A stretch of DNA of 64,000 nt. Source: Sternotherus odoratus (taxonomy: Eukaryota; Chordata; Testudines; Kinosternidae). The notes beneath the pieces are model-generated. The model did not search any database. It was not told where the DNA came from and worked only from the letters and a program-made list of their open reading frames with translations. The stretch spans positions 1 through 64,000 of the forward strand of contig JAVMKO010000162.1 in assembly GCA_032164245.1 (NCBI GenBank). Reading direction: 5' to 3'. The position numbers and the translations under genes were made by a program. Below are positions 11,441 through 21,813 of this stretch, one piece after another; the first letter of the stretch is position 1; every line of letters starts with the position of its first letter.

Positions 11441-11746
11441 CTGCGTTATTAATAACCAACCCCCACAGCTGGGTGCGGTGTCTTGAATCATATCAAGTTC
11501 TGGGTCAGGGCTATGTCCGCCTGCTGGGCTCTCGCTCTCTCTCTGGTTCTGGAGCCTCCATTTCCCACTTCTCACTCTTCTAGTCCACACTCCCACTGCT
11601 CTAATGTCAACCTTCCAGAGCCAGGACTTCGGGCTAGCAGTCCCCCCCCCCCGCTCTAGCCCACTAGCCCCACTCCTCTCTGGGAGCTGGGGAGAGAACC
11701 CAGGAGTCCAGGTGGGGGAGGGGAAATTTTTCTTTTTTCCCTTCAG

Positions 11747-11936
11747 GGCAGAAAAGATCCTGGGCAACTTTCTGCGGAGCAAAGGCTGGCGGTAACCCGC
11801 CCCCCAACCTCCCTTCCACAGGGGGGTGCTGTCGGGCAGGGGTCGGGGGGGCTGGGTGGTGGGTCTAACCTGCCTCCCTTTCTTCCCCCAGGTGCTCCAG
11901 CAACGTGGTCACCACCAAGATTTACTGGGACAGCCA
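11747..11936 (+). CDS. KCNAB3: Kv channel beta subunit, two exons of a partial gene
   Basis: Exon A (11747-11791, 45 nt) lies between a pyrimidine-rich ...CCCTTCAG acceptor and GTAACC donor and encodes AEKILGNFLRSKGWR. Exon B (11892-11936, 45 nt) lies between CCCCCAG and GTGAGT and continues in frame as CSSNVVTTKIYWDSQ. Joined, they match the Kv-beta aldo-keto reductase segment AE-x-LGN-xx-xxKGWRRSS-x-V-x-TTKIFWGG. The family binds NADP(H) and forms cytosolic tetramers that modulate Shaker-type K+ channels; this segment is one strand and helix of its TIM barrel. I could not find flanking exons (for instance those for the AETERGLSRKH segment) in the next kilobases, which are minisatellites and a foldback element. 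The gene is thus partial, degraded or misassembled. The choice of KCNAB3 over paralogues rests on synteny with TMEM107. Confidence 0.72.
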
Positions 11937-11984
11937 GTGAGTACCCAGAATGCCATGGGGCTGGGGGGGGGTCTTGGAGCACCC

Positions 11985-12190
11985 CGCGCCGGCTCCTCCG
12001 TGCGCACGGGTCTTGGAGTGCCCTGCACCTTCTCCATGTGTCCTGGAGCACCCCACGCCGGCTCCCCCGTGCACCCGGGTCTTGGAGCACCCGGCACCTT
12101 CTGCCCTGTGTGCCCGGGTCTTGGAGCGCCCTGGGCCTTATTGCCTGGGTCTTGGAGCGCCGGCTCCCCGTGTGCCCTGCTCCTTCTCCC
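11985..12190. repeat. Minisatellite in the Kv-beta intron region
   Basis: Repeats of GTCTTGGAGCxCCCxGCxCC with unequal spacing (about 35-57 bp), downstream of Kv-beta exon B. Open frames through it on both strands reflect the repeat, not coding. Confidence 0.7.
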
Positions 12191-12599
12191 CCGTGCGCCC
12201 TGGGCGCGCTTGGCTCCCGCTGCCCGGACACTCTCCCCGCCCCGGGAAGCTACGTGGAGCCAGCTTAGCCCAGGGGACTGGGCAGCTGCCATGCGGTGCC
12301 CCTGTGACCCCCCCTCTCCTTGCAGCGCCTCATTAACCGTGATCCCCCCCTCACTACCGCCAAGGGGCATGTCCCCCCGTCAGCCATTCCTGTGGTGAAC
12401 CCCCATAGCAGGGGGAGCCCTGGCAGGGTGATTGCCTCTCCCTACCTACTCCACACGCCCTGCCCCTCCCCACACCATGCTCCCTCTTCCGCCCCCCATC
12501 CCGGGCTATAGGGACTGTGGCATGTAAACTGCCCTGCCCCCCACTGTAAGGGGCATGGAGGGGCAGGGACCCCAGCACCCTTCCCCCAGGCAGTGGATT

Positions 12600-13020
12600 C
12601 TCACCAGCCGTGTTTTCACAAGGACTGGGTCTCACAAGAGCCGGGAGATTTTCCCAAGCGGCCCGTGGTTTTCACGAGAGGTCTCCCCTCTGCACAAGAG
12701 GCCTGTGATTTTCACGAGGGGTCCCTGACTCGCATCAGAGACCTGGGATTCTCCTAAAAGGCTTGAGATTTTCACAAGAGATTGATGATTTTTCACCCTT
12801 TTCACACGAGGACCGTGATTTTCATCCGTAGACACTGATGTTCACAAGAGACCTGTCTTACAAGCACCAGTGGTTTCCACGAGTGGTCCCTGGTTCTCAC
12901 AAGAGGCCAGTGATTTTCCCCATGATTTTTCACGAGTGGTCCCTGTCTCACAAGAGATTTTCACAAGGGCGATGATTTTTCACCAGGGTTCCCTCATTTT
13001 CACAGGTCAGTTATTTTTGG
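12600..13020. repeat. Degenerate short tandem repeats (about 30 bp)
   Basis: Variants of TTCACAAGAGxCCxGTGATT recur about a dozen times. No coding content. Confidence 0.75.
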
Positions 13021-13320
13021 GAACCCTGAGGCAGTCAGTTTTAGACACCCTGAGAGCCCCCCTTTTCACCCAGCACCCCCCTGCTAGGCAGATCCCCCGC
13101 CAAGCAAGTGCCCCCCCCATATCACCATGACAGCAGCTGCCCGGAGTGACCAGATTAGCCAAGCTGCTTAAGGGAACAAGCGGCCAACAGCCGAGGATGG
13201 CTCAGAGACGGTGGGGGAGGGGAAAGGGCCCCCTCACAGCGTGTGGGGGGTGAGATCACCCTGGGGTGTCCAGGCATCCCCCCCCTGTGGGTTCACCAAG
13301 GGAATAACTCACCAGGAGCC

Positions 13321-13950
13321 CTCTAGTTTATATTTTCATGTGGCTGGAAAGGTTTTACTATCAAGTGCTGACTTTAGTTAAAGGTTTCTTGGGGCAGGTC
13401 CCCACTAGGGCTTAAAGTCGACTTTATCAAGCTAAAGTCGATTTAAGCCTGTCCCCGTCCTCACATGCATGCCCTTAAAGTCGATTTAAGCCTGTCCCCG
13501 TCCTCACCTGCATGCCCTTAAAGTCGATTTAAAGGGACCTTAAAATCGACTTTGGTTCTCCTCCCTAACGAGAGGAGTAGCTGAAATCGACCTCGCTAGG
13601 TCCATTGTGGGCTAGTGAGGAGGCATGTGACGTTAAGCCTCTGACCTTCCGAGCAGCTCCGCGGACGCCCCCCCACCCGCCCGAGCAGCCCCGCGCCGGC
13701 TCCCCCCGCCTGAGCAGCTCTGCAAAAACCCCCCACCCACCAGAGCAGCCCCGCACCGGACCCCCCCCCCCGCCTGCCCGAGCAGTTCCGCAGACCCCCC
13801 CCCGCCCGAGCAGCCCTGCGCCGGCTCCCCCCATCTGCCCGAGCAGCTCCGCAAACCCCCCACCACCCACCAGAGCAACCCCACGAACCTTAACTAAAGT
13901 CAGCACTTGATAGTAAAACCTTTCCAGCCACATGAAAATATAAACTAGAG
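13321..13950. repeat. Foldback element with 60-bp perfect terminal inverted repeats
   Basis: Positions 13321-13380 are the exact reverse complement of 13891-13950; pairing continues a few bases inward with a one-base bulge. The interior has two copies of CTTAAAGTCGATTTAAGCC with GTCCCCGTCCTCAC (13433-13520) and a C-rich CGAGCAGC/TCCGC array (13640-13890). No transposase. The perfect arms suggest a recent inverted duplication or a mobile foldback element; no clear target duplication was found. Confidence 0.75.
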
Positions 13951-14334
13951 GTTTATATAAACGGGAGCAGAAACGCAGGAGGGGTGCGGGGACCCCCCCT
14001 CTCCCCGCTGGAGGGGGCATCAGCAGGGGGCCCCGAGCCGCGGTCCGCCCTGGTCCCGCGTGAGCCATGAACTTTGGCCGGGGCCGCTCGGGGGTGTTGA
14101 GCGTGGGGGGCACCCGCTGCTCCTTCTCCCGCTCGGGGCTAAAGGACGCGCTGGACTCGGGATGGGGAAGTGAATGAATCGCCTCTCCATAGACTTCAAC
14201 AGCCACCGAGGATCGGACCGTTTTTTTTTCACTGACCAAAGATTATAAATAACGCGAAACCCGAGATGAAAACCTCTCCTCGCCCGACAGGGGGGCAGGC
14301 AAGGAAATTCTCATTCGTTTTTTTCTTATCACCA

Positions 14335-14735
14335 GCCTAGTGAAGCGCAGGAGAAGATTTTGTCCCTGGTCTCTGACATGGTTCATGACAAATCCTGCAG
14401 GGATGTGCTAGACCTTGTGAGGCTTTTGAAGCAAACGGAGGCAACTGACTAGATCACTTCAATCTTCACGCAGATGGTCTCGAGATATTGTCGTGGGCCG
14501 ACAGCACCGATAAGTGATGAGGAAGATGAGGAAAGAACTAAACAAATGTGTCCCCGATCCTCTCCCAGAAGATGTGCGATCAAGAGTCTTTCGGACTCAG
14601 AGTCCACAGGCACAGGATCTCAAACCCATTGCTGCCGAGGCAGCTGGACCGGGGCTGAAGGCGTAAAAAGCCTCACTCTGAAGACCGCAGCTGCTATTTC
14701 TTAGGACAAACGTGTCCGGCAGAACCTAAAGAAGG
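14335..14735 (+). other. Unidentified open segment, possible retrocopy remnant
   Basis: About 14336-14450 reads as a peptide-like run (EKILSLVSDMVHDKSCRD, then VLDLVRLLKQTE, then a stop). A second frame from 14474 holds an acidic SDEEDEER tract and continues to 14704. Base composition is more balanced than the surrounding GC tracts. I do not recognise the source; it may be a decayed processed copy of a cellular gene. Confidence 0.3.
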
Positions 14736-15179
14736 AATGAAGGGGCCAGATTGATTTAAAAAAACCCTGAAGAATATTTCGTCTTTCCAAGAGAATAGTG
14801 TTTGCAGAAGGGGGGGTAGAGTATAAATAGTATAAATTTATACTATCTATATAAATAGTACACCCCCAACGCTGGTCCTTCTGCTTTGCAGCCCCCCCAA
14901 CCTTCCATGGGAGCAGGGATGGAGCCCCCCCTTTCTGGCCTTGCTGCTGGTGGGGGCCAGCTCTGAGCCCCATCACACTCACGTCATGCCAGGGCACTGA
15001 GCTGTGGCTCCAGGGAGCTACTCTTGTGACCCCCACCCCGCCCCCCCCAGTATGAGCACCGGCCCTTTAACTGCACGTCCTGCGGGTTTCACACGGACTG
15101 TGTTTCTCCCCACAGCTCGCTGGGCGTCAGTGACGGGCGGGGGCCTCACACCGTCCCACTGCACACCCCTACACGTTGG

Positions 15180-15410
15180 CACCGGGCATTCAGTCTACAG
15201 GTCACCATCCAGACCCCCCCCCCACCGAGATCGGGGCCCCGTCTCGCTGGGCACTGCCCAGACCCCCCCCAACCGAGATCGGGGCCCCATCTCGCCGGGC
15301 ACTGCCCAGACCCCCCCCCCAAACCGAGATTGGGACCCTGTCTCGCTGGGCACTGCCCAGACCCCCCCCCCAAATGGAGATCAGGACCCGTGACACCAGG
15401 CACTGCTCAG
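15180..15410. repeat. Tandem repeat, about 52-58 bp
   Basis: Four copies of GAGATCxGGxCCC...GCTGGGCACTGCCCAGACC separated by C-runs. Confidence 0.8.
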
Positions 15411-15987
15411 ACCACAGTTGGGGGGTGTTGGGGGATGGGTGAATTGGGAGGGACAGATGACGCAGGGGAACGGATGGAGGGGGTGTAGCTGGTGGATCTG
15501 TGGTTTACCCATGGGGGGCGTGCTGGGGAGGCCCCCCTCACTCTGCTCCCCACTACTGCCCAGGTGGGAAGTGGGGGGCAATGGACCCAACAGCACCCGT
15601 GTCCAGGGGGAGCGGAGGGTGTTTATGGTGTTAATGGATGATCCATTCAACACACTCCTTGAGTTCCTGTTCTCAGCCCCATATATTCAGTCAGCCCCCC
15701 CAGCTCTGCCGGTGCCCCTCACTCCCACCCCCCAGCCCCCTGCCAGCCCAGCCCCACCCCCCCAGCTCTGCTGGTGCCCCCCCACTACTGACCCACAGCT
15801 CTGCTGATGCCGAGCCTAACTGACGGCCCCCTGGGGACAGCTGTGAGGGGAGAGCGCCCCCCTGCCGAATCAGCCCTTCTTATGCGATCACCCCCAAACT
15901 CCTTCCCATGTGAGTTCTGCCCCCCCCAGCCCACAGGGGAGGGGGGAGCAGACTGGAACAGACCCCAGCTCTGGTTAGAAAGCCGGC

Positions 15988-15993
15988 TTTATT
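15988..15993 (-). terminator. Candidate polyadenylation signal for TMEM107
   Basis: The minus strand reads AATAAA here, about 1.05 kb downstream of the TMEM107 stop. If used, the 3' UTR would span the 71-bp minisatellite at 16024-16870. No nearer AATAAA was noticed on the minus strand. Confidence 0.4.
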
Positions 15994-16023
15994 CTGGGGG
16001 CAGGGCGGGCTCCCGCGTCAGTG

Positions 16024-16870
16024 GGGCAGATGCACTGCCCGGTGCAGTACCTCCTGCTGCCACTGGGGTGCCCTGGGAGGGGCGCTGCAGGGTCCCATGG
16101 GACTGATAAACAGTGCAGTACCTCCTGCTGCCACCAGGGGGCAATGCAGGATGCTGTGGGGCTGACACCAGGTGCAGTACCTCCTCCTGCTCCTCATGGT
16201 GTCCTGGGTGGGGGGCAGCAGGTTGCTATGGGGCTGACACAGGATGCAGTACCGCCTGTTGCCCCTGGGGGTCTCCTGGGGGGCACTGTAGGTTGCTATG
16301 GGACTGACACAGGCTGCAGTACCGCCTGTTACCCATGGGGGGTCTCCTGGGGGGGCACTATAGGTTGCTATGGGGCTGACACAGGCTGCAGTACCGCCTG
16401 TTGCCCATGGGGGTGTCCTGCAGGGGGCACTGTAGGGTGCTATGGGACTGACACAGAATGCAGTACCCGCCTGTTGCCCATGGGGGTATCCTGGGGGGAT
16501 ACTGTAGGTTGCTATGGGACAGACACAGGCTGCAGTACCGCCTGTTGCCCATGGGGGTATCCTGGGGGGGCACTGTAGGTTGCTATGGGACTGACACAGG
16601 CTGCAGTACCGCCTGTTACCCATGGGGTTCTCCTGGGGGGGCTCTATAGGTTGCTATGGGGCTGACACAGGCTGCAGTACCGCCTGTTGCCCATGAGGGT
16701 GTCCTGCTGGGGGCACTGTAGGGTGCTATGGGACAGACACAGGCTGCAGTACTGCCTGTTGCCCATGGGGGTATCCTGGGGGGGCACTGTAGGTTGCTAT
16801 GGGACTAACACAGGGTGCAGTACCACCTGTGTGCTGATACAGGCCACTGTAGGCTCCTATGGGGCTAATT
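16024..16870. repeat. Minisatellite, 70-72 bp period, about 12 units
   Basis: TGCAGTACC recurs at about 16245, 16315, 16387, 16459, 16531, 16602, 16673, 16745 and 16816, spacing 70-72 bp. Units share CTGTTxCCCATGGGG and GGTTGCTATGGG. Frames of up to 200 codons on both strands come from the repeat. It lies between TMEM107 and its candidate poly(A) signal. Confidence 0.92.
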
Positions 16871-17042
16871 CAGCCCTGCCCCCTAGAGGCAGAGCACCGG
16901 GTCCTGACAGCCCCATGCGGCCCCCGTCAAGCACCAGGCCTGTGGGGCGCGGTGGGCGTGGCGAGCTCCCCTTGCAGCGTATCCGCCCCCAGCTCAGAGC
17001 CTTTGGGGCCGGGGGCACAGACCTCCCGGGGGGGGGCCCGGC

Positions 17043-20029
17043 TCACGGTGGCTTCCTCTTGAACCTGAAGACGGAGACGAAGAGCAGGATCTCGAAGGCT
17101 GCGGGCAGGGCGCTGGGGGCACAAGGGTGGTGGGGTCAATGCCAGGACGTTCCCCCCGGGTCCCCCCGCCCATGCCCCTCGGGGGGGGCATCTACCTGCA
17201 GGCGGCCAGGATGTACCAGTAGGTGGCGCTCTCCCAGCCAGCGCGCCGAGGTGAAGAAGGAGAGGCAGACGGAGGCGCTGCAGTGAGCGGCCAGTGCTGG
17301 GAAATAACCCGGCGTGGAGAGAACCCTGTAGGGGGCGCTGGCCCCACCCGGCCCCAGGGCAGGGACTGGCCGGCTCAGGAGGGCGGGGAAGGGGGCAGGG
17401 GCCTGTCCCCTCTAGGGGGCGCCACTGACCTGCAGAAGGCAAAGATCCCCCAGTTGAGGCTGCTGCCCCACTGGTCGAAGAGGAAGAAGAGCAGGGTCAC
17501 GGCGGCGTGAGCCCCGATGGCTGGGGGGGAGCAGAGTCAGGGATCAACAACTGGGACCGATGGGGGGGCTGATGCAGCTGGCGCGGGGCAGGGGGCTGCC
17601 CCCCATCCTTTCTCCCCTGTACCCCTCCAGGCCCTGGTCTCTCCGCTGGGGATGGCAACGGTGCTAACCAGGGTGATGGTCTGGGGTCAGCTGAGCGGAC
17701 CCCGTCCCTCCCATTCCCCGCCCCCCTGAGCCAGCCAGTCCCACCCTGGGGCCGGGTGGGAGTCAGCGCCCCCTAGAGGGGACAGGCTGCCGCCCCATTC
17801 CCCGCCCCCCTGAGCCAGTGCAGAACAGAGGTGGGGCCCCCTGGGGACAAGTAATTGTGTTGTATGGGGGGGTCAGGCAGGTCCGGGTGATGCTGTAACA
17901 CCATAGGGGGGGCGGGGGGGTGTTCAGCGTTCGTCCCCCAACAGGCAGAAGGATACACAGCAGAGTCTGGGTGTTGTTGAACATGGACACCCCGGAGAAG
18001 AAGCCGGCCAGCTCCACCGCGAACAAGCCCAGGGTCACCGACAGGGCCACCACCAGCCTGGGGCCGGCGCCCGGACGGGCGACACGGGGTCACAGGGGGC
18101 TGGGCGCGACCCCCAGGTCCTGCCCGCCCTGGTCTCCACACCCCCCACCCCTGCAATCTCACCCCACCTCTCTCAGCCCATTTCTCCCCCCTCCCAGCAT
18201 CCTCCCCCCCATGCCCAGCTGGGCCCATCCTCCTCCCACCGGTCCCCCTGCCACCCCAGGTGCCCCCTGTCCCGCTGTAGACCCAGACCTGTCGTCCCCC
18301 CCGCCCCCTCCACTCACCCTGGTGTCCCGCCAGCCCCCGGCTGACTCACTCCAGGTCCTGGTGCTGGTACTGCTGCTGGGTGTACTGCAGGGGCAGCCCG
18401 GCCCGGACGTTGTTGTCCTGCAAGACGGGGCAGCAAGATCAGGCCCGGGCGTGACACTCAGCGGAGGGCGAGCTGGGGTAGAATCGGGGGGCAGGAGAAA
18501 AGATGCTATCCTGACTCCCAGCCTTCCCCTGCTCTAACCACTAGCCCCCACTCCTCTCCCAGAGCCGGGGAGAGAACCCAGGAGTCCTGATTCCCAGCCC
18601 CCTTTTCTATACCCCACCAGCCCCCACTCCCCTCCGAGAGCTGGGGAGAGAATCCAGGAGTCCTGACTCCCAGCCTGCCCCTGCTCTAACCCACCAGCTC
18701 CCACTCTCCTCCCAGAGCCGGGGAGAGAACCCAGGAGTCCTGATTCCCAGACCCCTCTGCTCTAACCCACCGGCCCCCACTCCCCTCCCAGAGCCGGGGA
18801 GAGAACCCAGGAGTCCTGATCCACATTGTTTCCACCCACCTCCCTGCAGCCACAACCTCCTTGATTCCTGCCACCTGTGTTCAGTGGGGGCTCCCCATAC
18901 CCCTCCTCTCACCTCTGGAAAGTGACCACAGGTGGCGGGGGCACAGTGTGTGGGTGAGGTGGAAGCCCTGCTGCATGAGGGGTGCGTGTTGGAGGATGGT
19001 GTACACCTTGTTAGGTGGTGAGTGTGTTGGGAGACCTGTACGTGCGTGACAGGGGATAGTGGCAGGCGGGTGTTGCCGGGGCAGCTGTGCACATTGTACA
19101 GGTGGTGCGTCACATGGATGGACGTTATATGGATGGGCGTTGTTGGAGCAGGCGGCCATTGTTGGGATGGGTATATGATATGGGGATGTATTGCAGGCAC
19201 GGGCGTTGTAAGGGCGGGTGTGATATGGCGGTGTGTGTTGTAGGCATGGTCGTCGTACAGGTGGGAGTTGTCGGGGTGGGTCTGCATCACAGGCATCATG
19301 CGGTTGTACGTCATCAGGGTCAGTGTACATCATAGGTGTACATCATAGGTGTACATACGGGTGTACATCATAGGTGCGGGTATCAGAAAGGTGTGTGTCA
19401 CCGGGACAGACATGTACAGCTGTACGTCTTATGAGTGTACATCGTTGGGGTGGGCGAGCAGGCACGCTGTAGGGGTGTACCTCACAGGTATGTGCTGTTA
19501 GGATGGGCGGGTGTTTCCAGGTCAAAGTGCTATATGGATGTGCACCGTCTCAGTATACAGGCGGGTGTGCTATATAGGTGTACCTTGTGGGTGTCATATG
19601 GGTGTGTGTTGTGGTGGACGAGTGGGCATGCTGGATGGGTAGACGGGTGTGCTGTATAGGTATACGTTGTGGGTATCACATGGGTGTGATGTCTGGGTGG
19701 ATGGGCAGGCATTCTGTCTGGGTGTAGACTGTGGGTGTCACATGGGTGTGCATTGTCAGGGTGGATAGGTGGCATGCTGTAGGCTGCAGATTGCGGGTGT
19801 CACACAGGGGGTGTGTCGTCGGGCAGGCATGCTGTAGGCTGCCGACTGTGGGTGTCACACAGGTAGACGTCGTCGGGGGTGTGGTGTGGTAAGGTGCCGA
19901 TTGTGAGTGTCACGCAGGGTGGGCGTCGTCGGGGTCTCTTACCCGGGACCAGAAGATGGTGATGACGATGACGAGATGCGCCGTGAGGGTCAGGAAGCGG
20001 GCGGGCACCAGCCCACTGACCAGGGGCAT
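17043..20029 (-). CDS. TMEM107: TMEM107, ciliary transition-zone membrane protein
   Basis: Five coding exons on the minus strand give a 138-residue protein (human is 140). Exon 1 19943-20029: ATG at 20029, PLVSGLVPARFLTL, donor GTAAGA. Exon 2 18350-18417: loop after the first membrane segment, donor GTGAGT. Exon 3 17957-18057: ALSVTLGLFAVELAGFFSG and VSMFNNTQTLL. Exon 4 17430-17520: IGAHAAVTLLFFLFDQWG, NWGIFAFC. Exon 5 17043-17112: ALPAAFEILLFVSVF, RFKRKPP, stop. All splice phases agree. Four hydrophobic segments fit the tetraspan TMEM107 fold. The family recruits MKS-module proteins to the ciliary transition zone; loss causes ciliopathy in mammals. Exon 3 uses donor GTATCC (a GTGTAT one base pair upstream would shift the frame). 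An extra broken exon-4 copy lies at 17196-17277. A GC-rich promoter precedes it at 20.03-21.1 kb. The snoRNA U8 that sits in the human 3' UTR was not seen. Confidence 0.93.
17196..17277 (-). pseudogene. Tandem duplicate of TMEM107 exon 4, frameshifted
   Basis: The minus strand after ...CTCACTGCAG reads (S)ASVCLSFFTSARW, then in another frame ESATYWYILAAC, ending TGCAG before GTAGAT. These align with SASVALSFFIFERW and ECTTYWYIFVFC of mammalian TMEM107. A duplicated CTGG (GCGCTGGCTGGGAG) causes the frame change: the exon is 82 nt and would be 78 nt (26 codons) without it. Its phase fits only between exons 4 and 5, not directly after exon 3. Normal protein requires it to be skipped. Confidence 0.75.
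18540..18825 (-). repeat. Tandem array of tRNA-like units (array 1)
   Basis: In intron 2 upstream of TMEM107 exon 2. On the minus strand each unit has a GGTTAGAGCAGGGG-type A box and CTGGGTTCTCTCCCCGGCTC-type B box, about 70-75 bp apart. Three to four units. Similar arrays occur at 37075-37325 (minus), 22690-22800 and 38940-39190 (plus). The tRNA origin is inferred from these boxes. Confidence 0.6.
18930..19925. repeat. Degenerate minisatellite in TMEM107 intron 1
   Basis: Repeated GGGTGTCACAxGGGTGTG, GTACATCATAGGTGT and related GT-rich units fill most of intron 1. No exon is apparent within it. Confidence 0.75.
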
Positions 20030-20589
20030 CGCCAGGCGCCCCCCACGCAGGCAGGATCCTCAGGGCGGGGCCTAGCGGGGGGGAGGGGGAGCAAAGGCGT
20101 CAGGCTGGGGTGACCCAAGGCAGCACCGGGCACCCCTGCATCCTCCCTGGGGAGTCTCCCCCATCGCCCCCCATGGAGTCCCCATCTCCCGTCGTACCCC
20201 CCCACATAACCCCCCATGGAAACCCCCAGTCTCCATTGTCCCCCATAGCCCCCTGCATCGCCGCCACCCCCATGGAACCCCCCCCCCACCTCCATCCGCC
20301 TGCCCCCCCAGTAGAATGCTGTAGGGTTCAGATTGTGGGTTTCACACAGGGTGGGCACCCCCCATAGCGACTCCCCCATCCCCATGTACCCCCCTCCTAG
20401 TATCCCCCAACCCTGCGCCCCCCCCATGGAGACTCCCCAATCACTACACCCTCCCCCCTTGTGCAATCCCCCATCCCTGTGGCCCCCATACTCCCCCCTC
20501 CCCAAAAAACCCCTCGTGGAACCCCTCTGCTCCCCCCACAGACTCCCCCTTCCCCCCCACTCTCCCTGTGGAACCCCCTGCCCCTTCCT

Positions 20590-20990
20590 CGTGCCCCCCA
20601 CAGACTCCCCCTCCCCCCTCAGTGGAACCCCCCCACCCCCATCCCTCCCCCACAGACTCCCCCTCCCCCCTCAGTGGAACCCCCGCCCCCATCCCTGCGC
20701 CCCCCCACAGAGACTCCCCCTCCCCCCTCAGTGGAACCCCCCGCCCCCATCCCTGTGCCCCCCACAGACTCCCCCTCCCCCCTCAGTGGAACCCCCCCGC
20801 CCCGATCCCCGCGCCCCCCCCCACAGACTCCCCCTCCCCCCTCAGTGGAACCCCCCCCGTCCCCACAGAGACTCCCCCTCCCCCTGTGGAACTCCTCCGC
20901 CCCCTCCCCCCGCCCCCCCACAGAGACTCCCCCTCCCCCTGTGGAACTCCTCCGCCCCCATCCCCCCTCCTCCCTCAGTGGAACCCCCGT
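20590..20990. repeat. C-rich minisatellite upstream of TMEM107
   Basis: About eight units of CACAGACTCCCCCTCCCCCC TCAGTGGAAC-type text, roughly 50-60 bp. It sits 0.6-1 kb upstream of the TMEM107 start. The long frames (up to 347 codons) through this and the next repeat are artefacts of length-three-compatible C-rich repeats. Confidence 0.85.
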
Positions 20991-21218
20991 GGAACCCTCG
21001 CCCCGCGCGCCCAGCCCCCGCCGCGCGCTCTGTCGCTCTCGCTCAGGCTCCGCGCGCCCCGGCCCTCGGCGTTGCCCCTGGCAACCGACCAACCGCTCCC
21101 GGCGCCGCACCGCGCGCCAGAGACCGAGAGCTCGTGATCTCGGAGGAGATCTCGCTAGATGAGCCCCACGCCGCCATCTTGCTTGAGGGCATGAAGAAGG
21201 GCAGCTCCCCCCCTCCGC

Positions 21219-21779
21219 TGAGCACTCCCCCAGGGCCATACGGGACATATAGGGACTCCCCCTCCCCAGGACAATACAGGGATCCCCTCCCCCAGGGCCA
21301 TATGGGACATATAGGGACTCCCCCTCCCCAGGACAATACAGGGATCCCCTCCCCCAGGGCTGTAAGAGCCATATAGGGACTCCCCCTCCCCAGGACAATA
21401 CAGGGATCCCCTCCCCCAGGGCCATATGGGACATATAGGGACTCCCCCTCCCCAGGACAATACAGGGACCCCCTCCACCAGGGCCATATGGGACATATAG
21501 GGACTCCCCCTCCCCAGGACAATACAGGGATCCCCTCCCCCAGGGCCATATGGGACATATAGGGACTCCCCCTCCCCAGGACAATACAGGGATCCCCTCC
21601 CCCAGGGCTGTAAGAGCCATATAGAGACTCCCCCTCCCCATGACAATACAGGGATCCCCTCCCCCAGGGCCATATAGGGAGTCCCCCTCCCCAGGACAAT
21701 ACAGGGACCCCCTCCCCCAGGGCCATATGGCCCATATAGGGACTCCCCCTCCACAGGACAATACAAGGACCACCTCCCC
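21219..21779. repeat. Minisatellite, 62-bp period, about 9 units
   Basis: AGGGACTCCCCCTCCCCAGG recurs with a spacing of 62 bp (about 21252, 21314, 21376, 21438 and onward). Units contain GGGCCATATGGGACATATAG, in some GGGCTGTAAGAGCCATATAG. Very homogeneous, so probably young or gene-converted. Confidence 0.93.
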
Positions 21780-21813
21780 CAAGCGGGCGTGGCGAGGGCG
21801 GGCAGGGCGAGGG

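Noticed and set aside
15043..15110. Zinc-finger-like peptide CTSCGFHTDC near 15.07 kb
   Set aside because: Single short stretch with no second motif, unclear splice sites and no continuation in frame beyond the adjoining tandem repeat.
16860..17040. U8 snoRNA (SNORD118) downstream of TMEM107
   Set aside because: Expected from mammalian gene order, but I saw no C/D-box sequence resembling U8 on the minus strand of this interval.
16018..17286. About 200-codon cysteine-rich frames
   Set aside because: They follow the 71-bp minisatellite on both strands; no conserved domain, and the TMEM107 exons occupy the adjoining region on the minus strand.
21219..21779. Possible CRISPR-like array of regularly spaced repeats
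   Set aside because: Units are continuous tandem repeats without unique spacers, and the DNA is vertebrate.
20333..21782. Open frames of up to 387 codons on both strands near 20.3-21.8 kb
   Set aside because: They run through C-rich and 62-bp minisatellites, are equally open on opposite strands and in several frames, and their peptides are repeats of the DNA unit.
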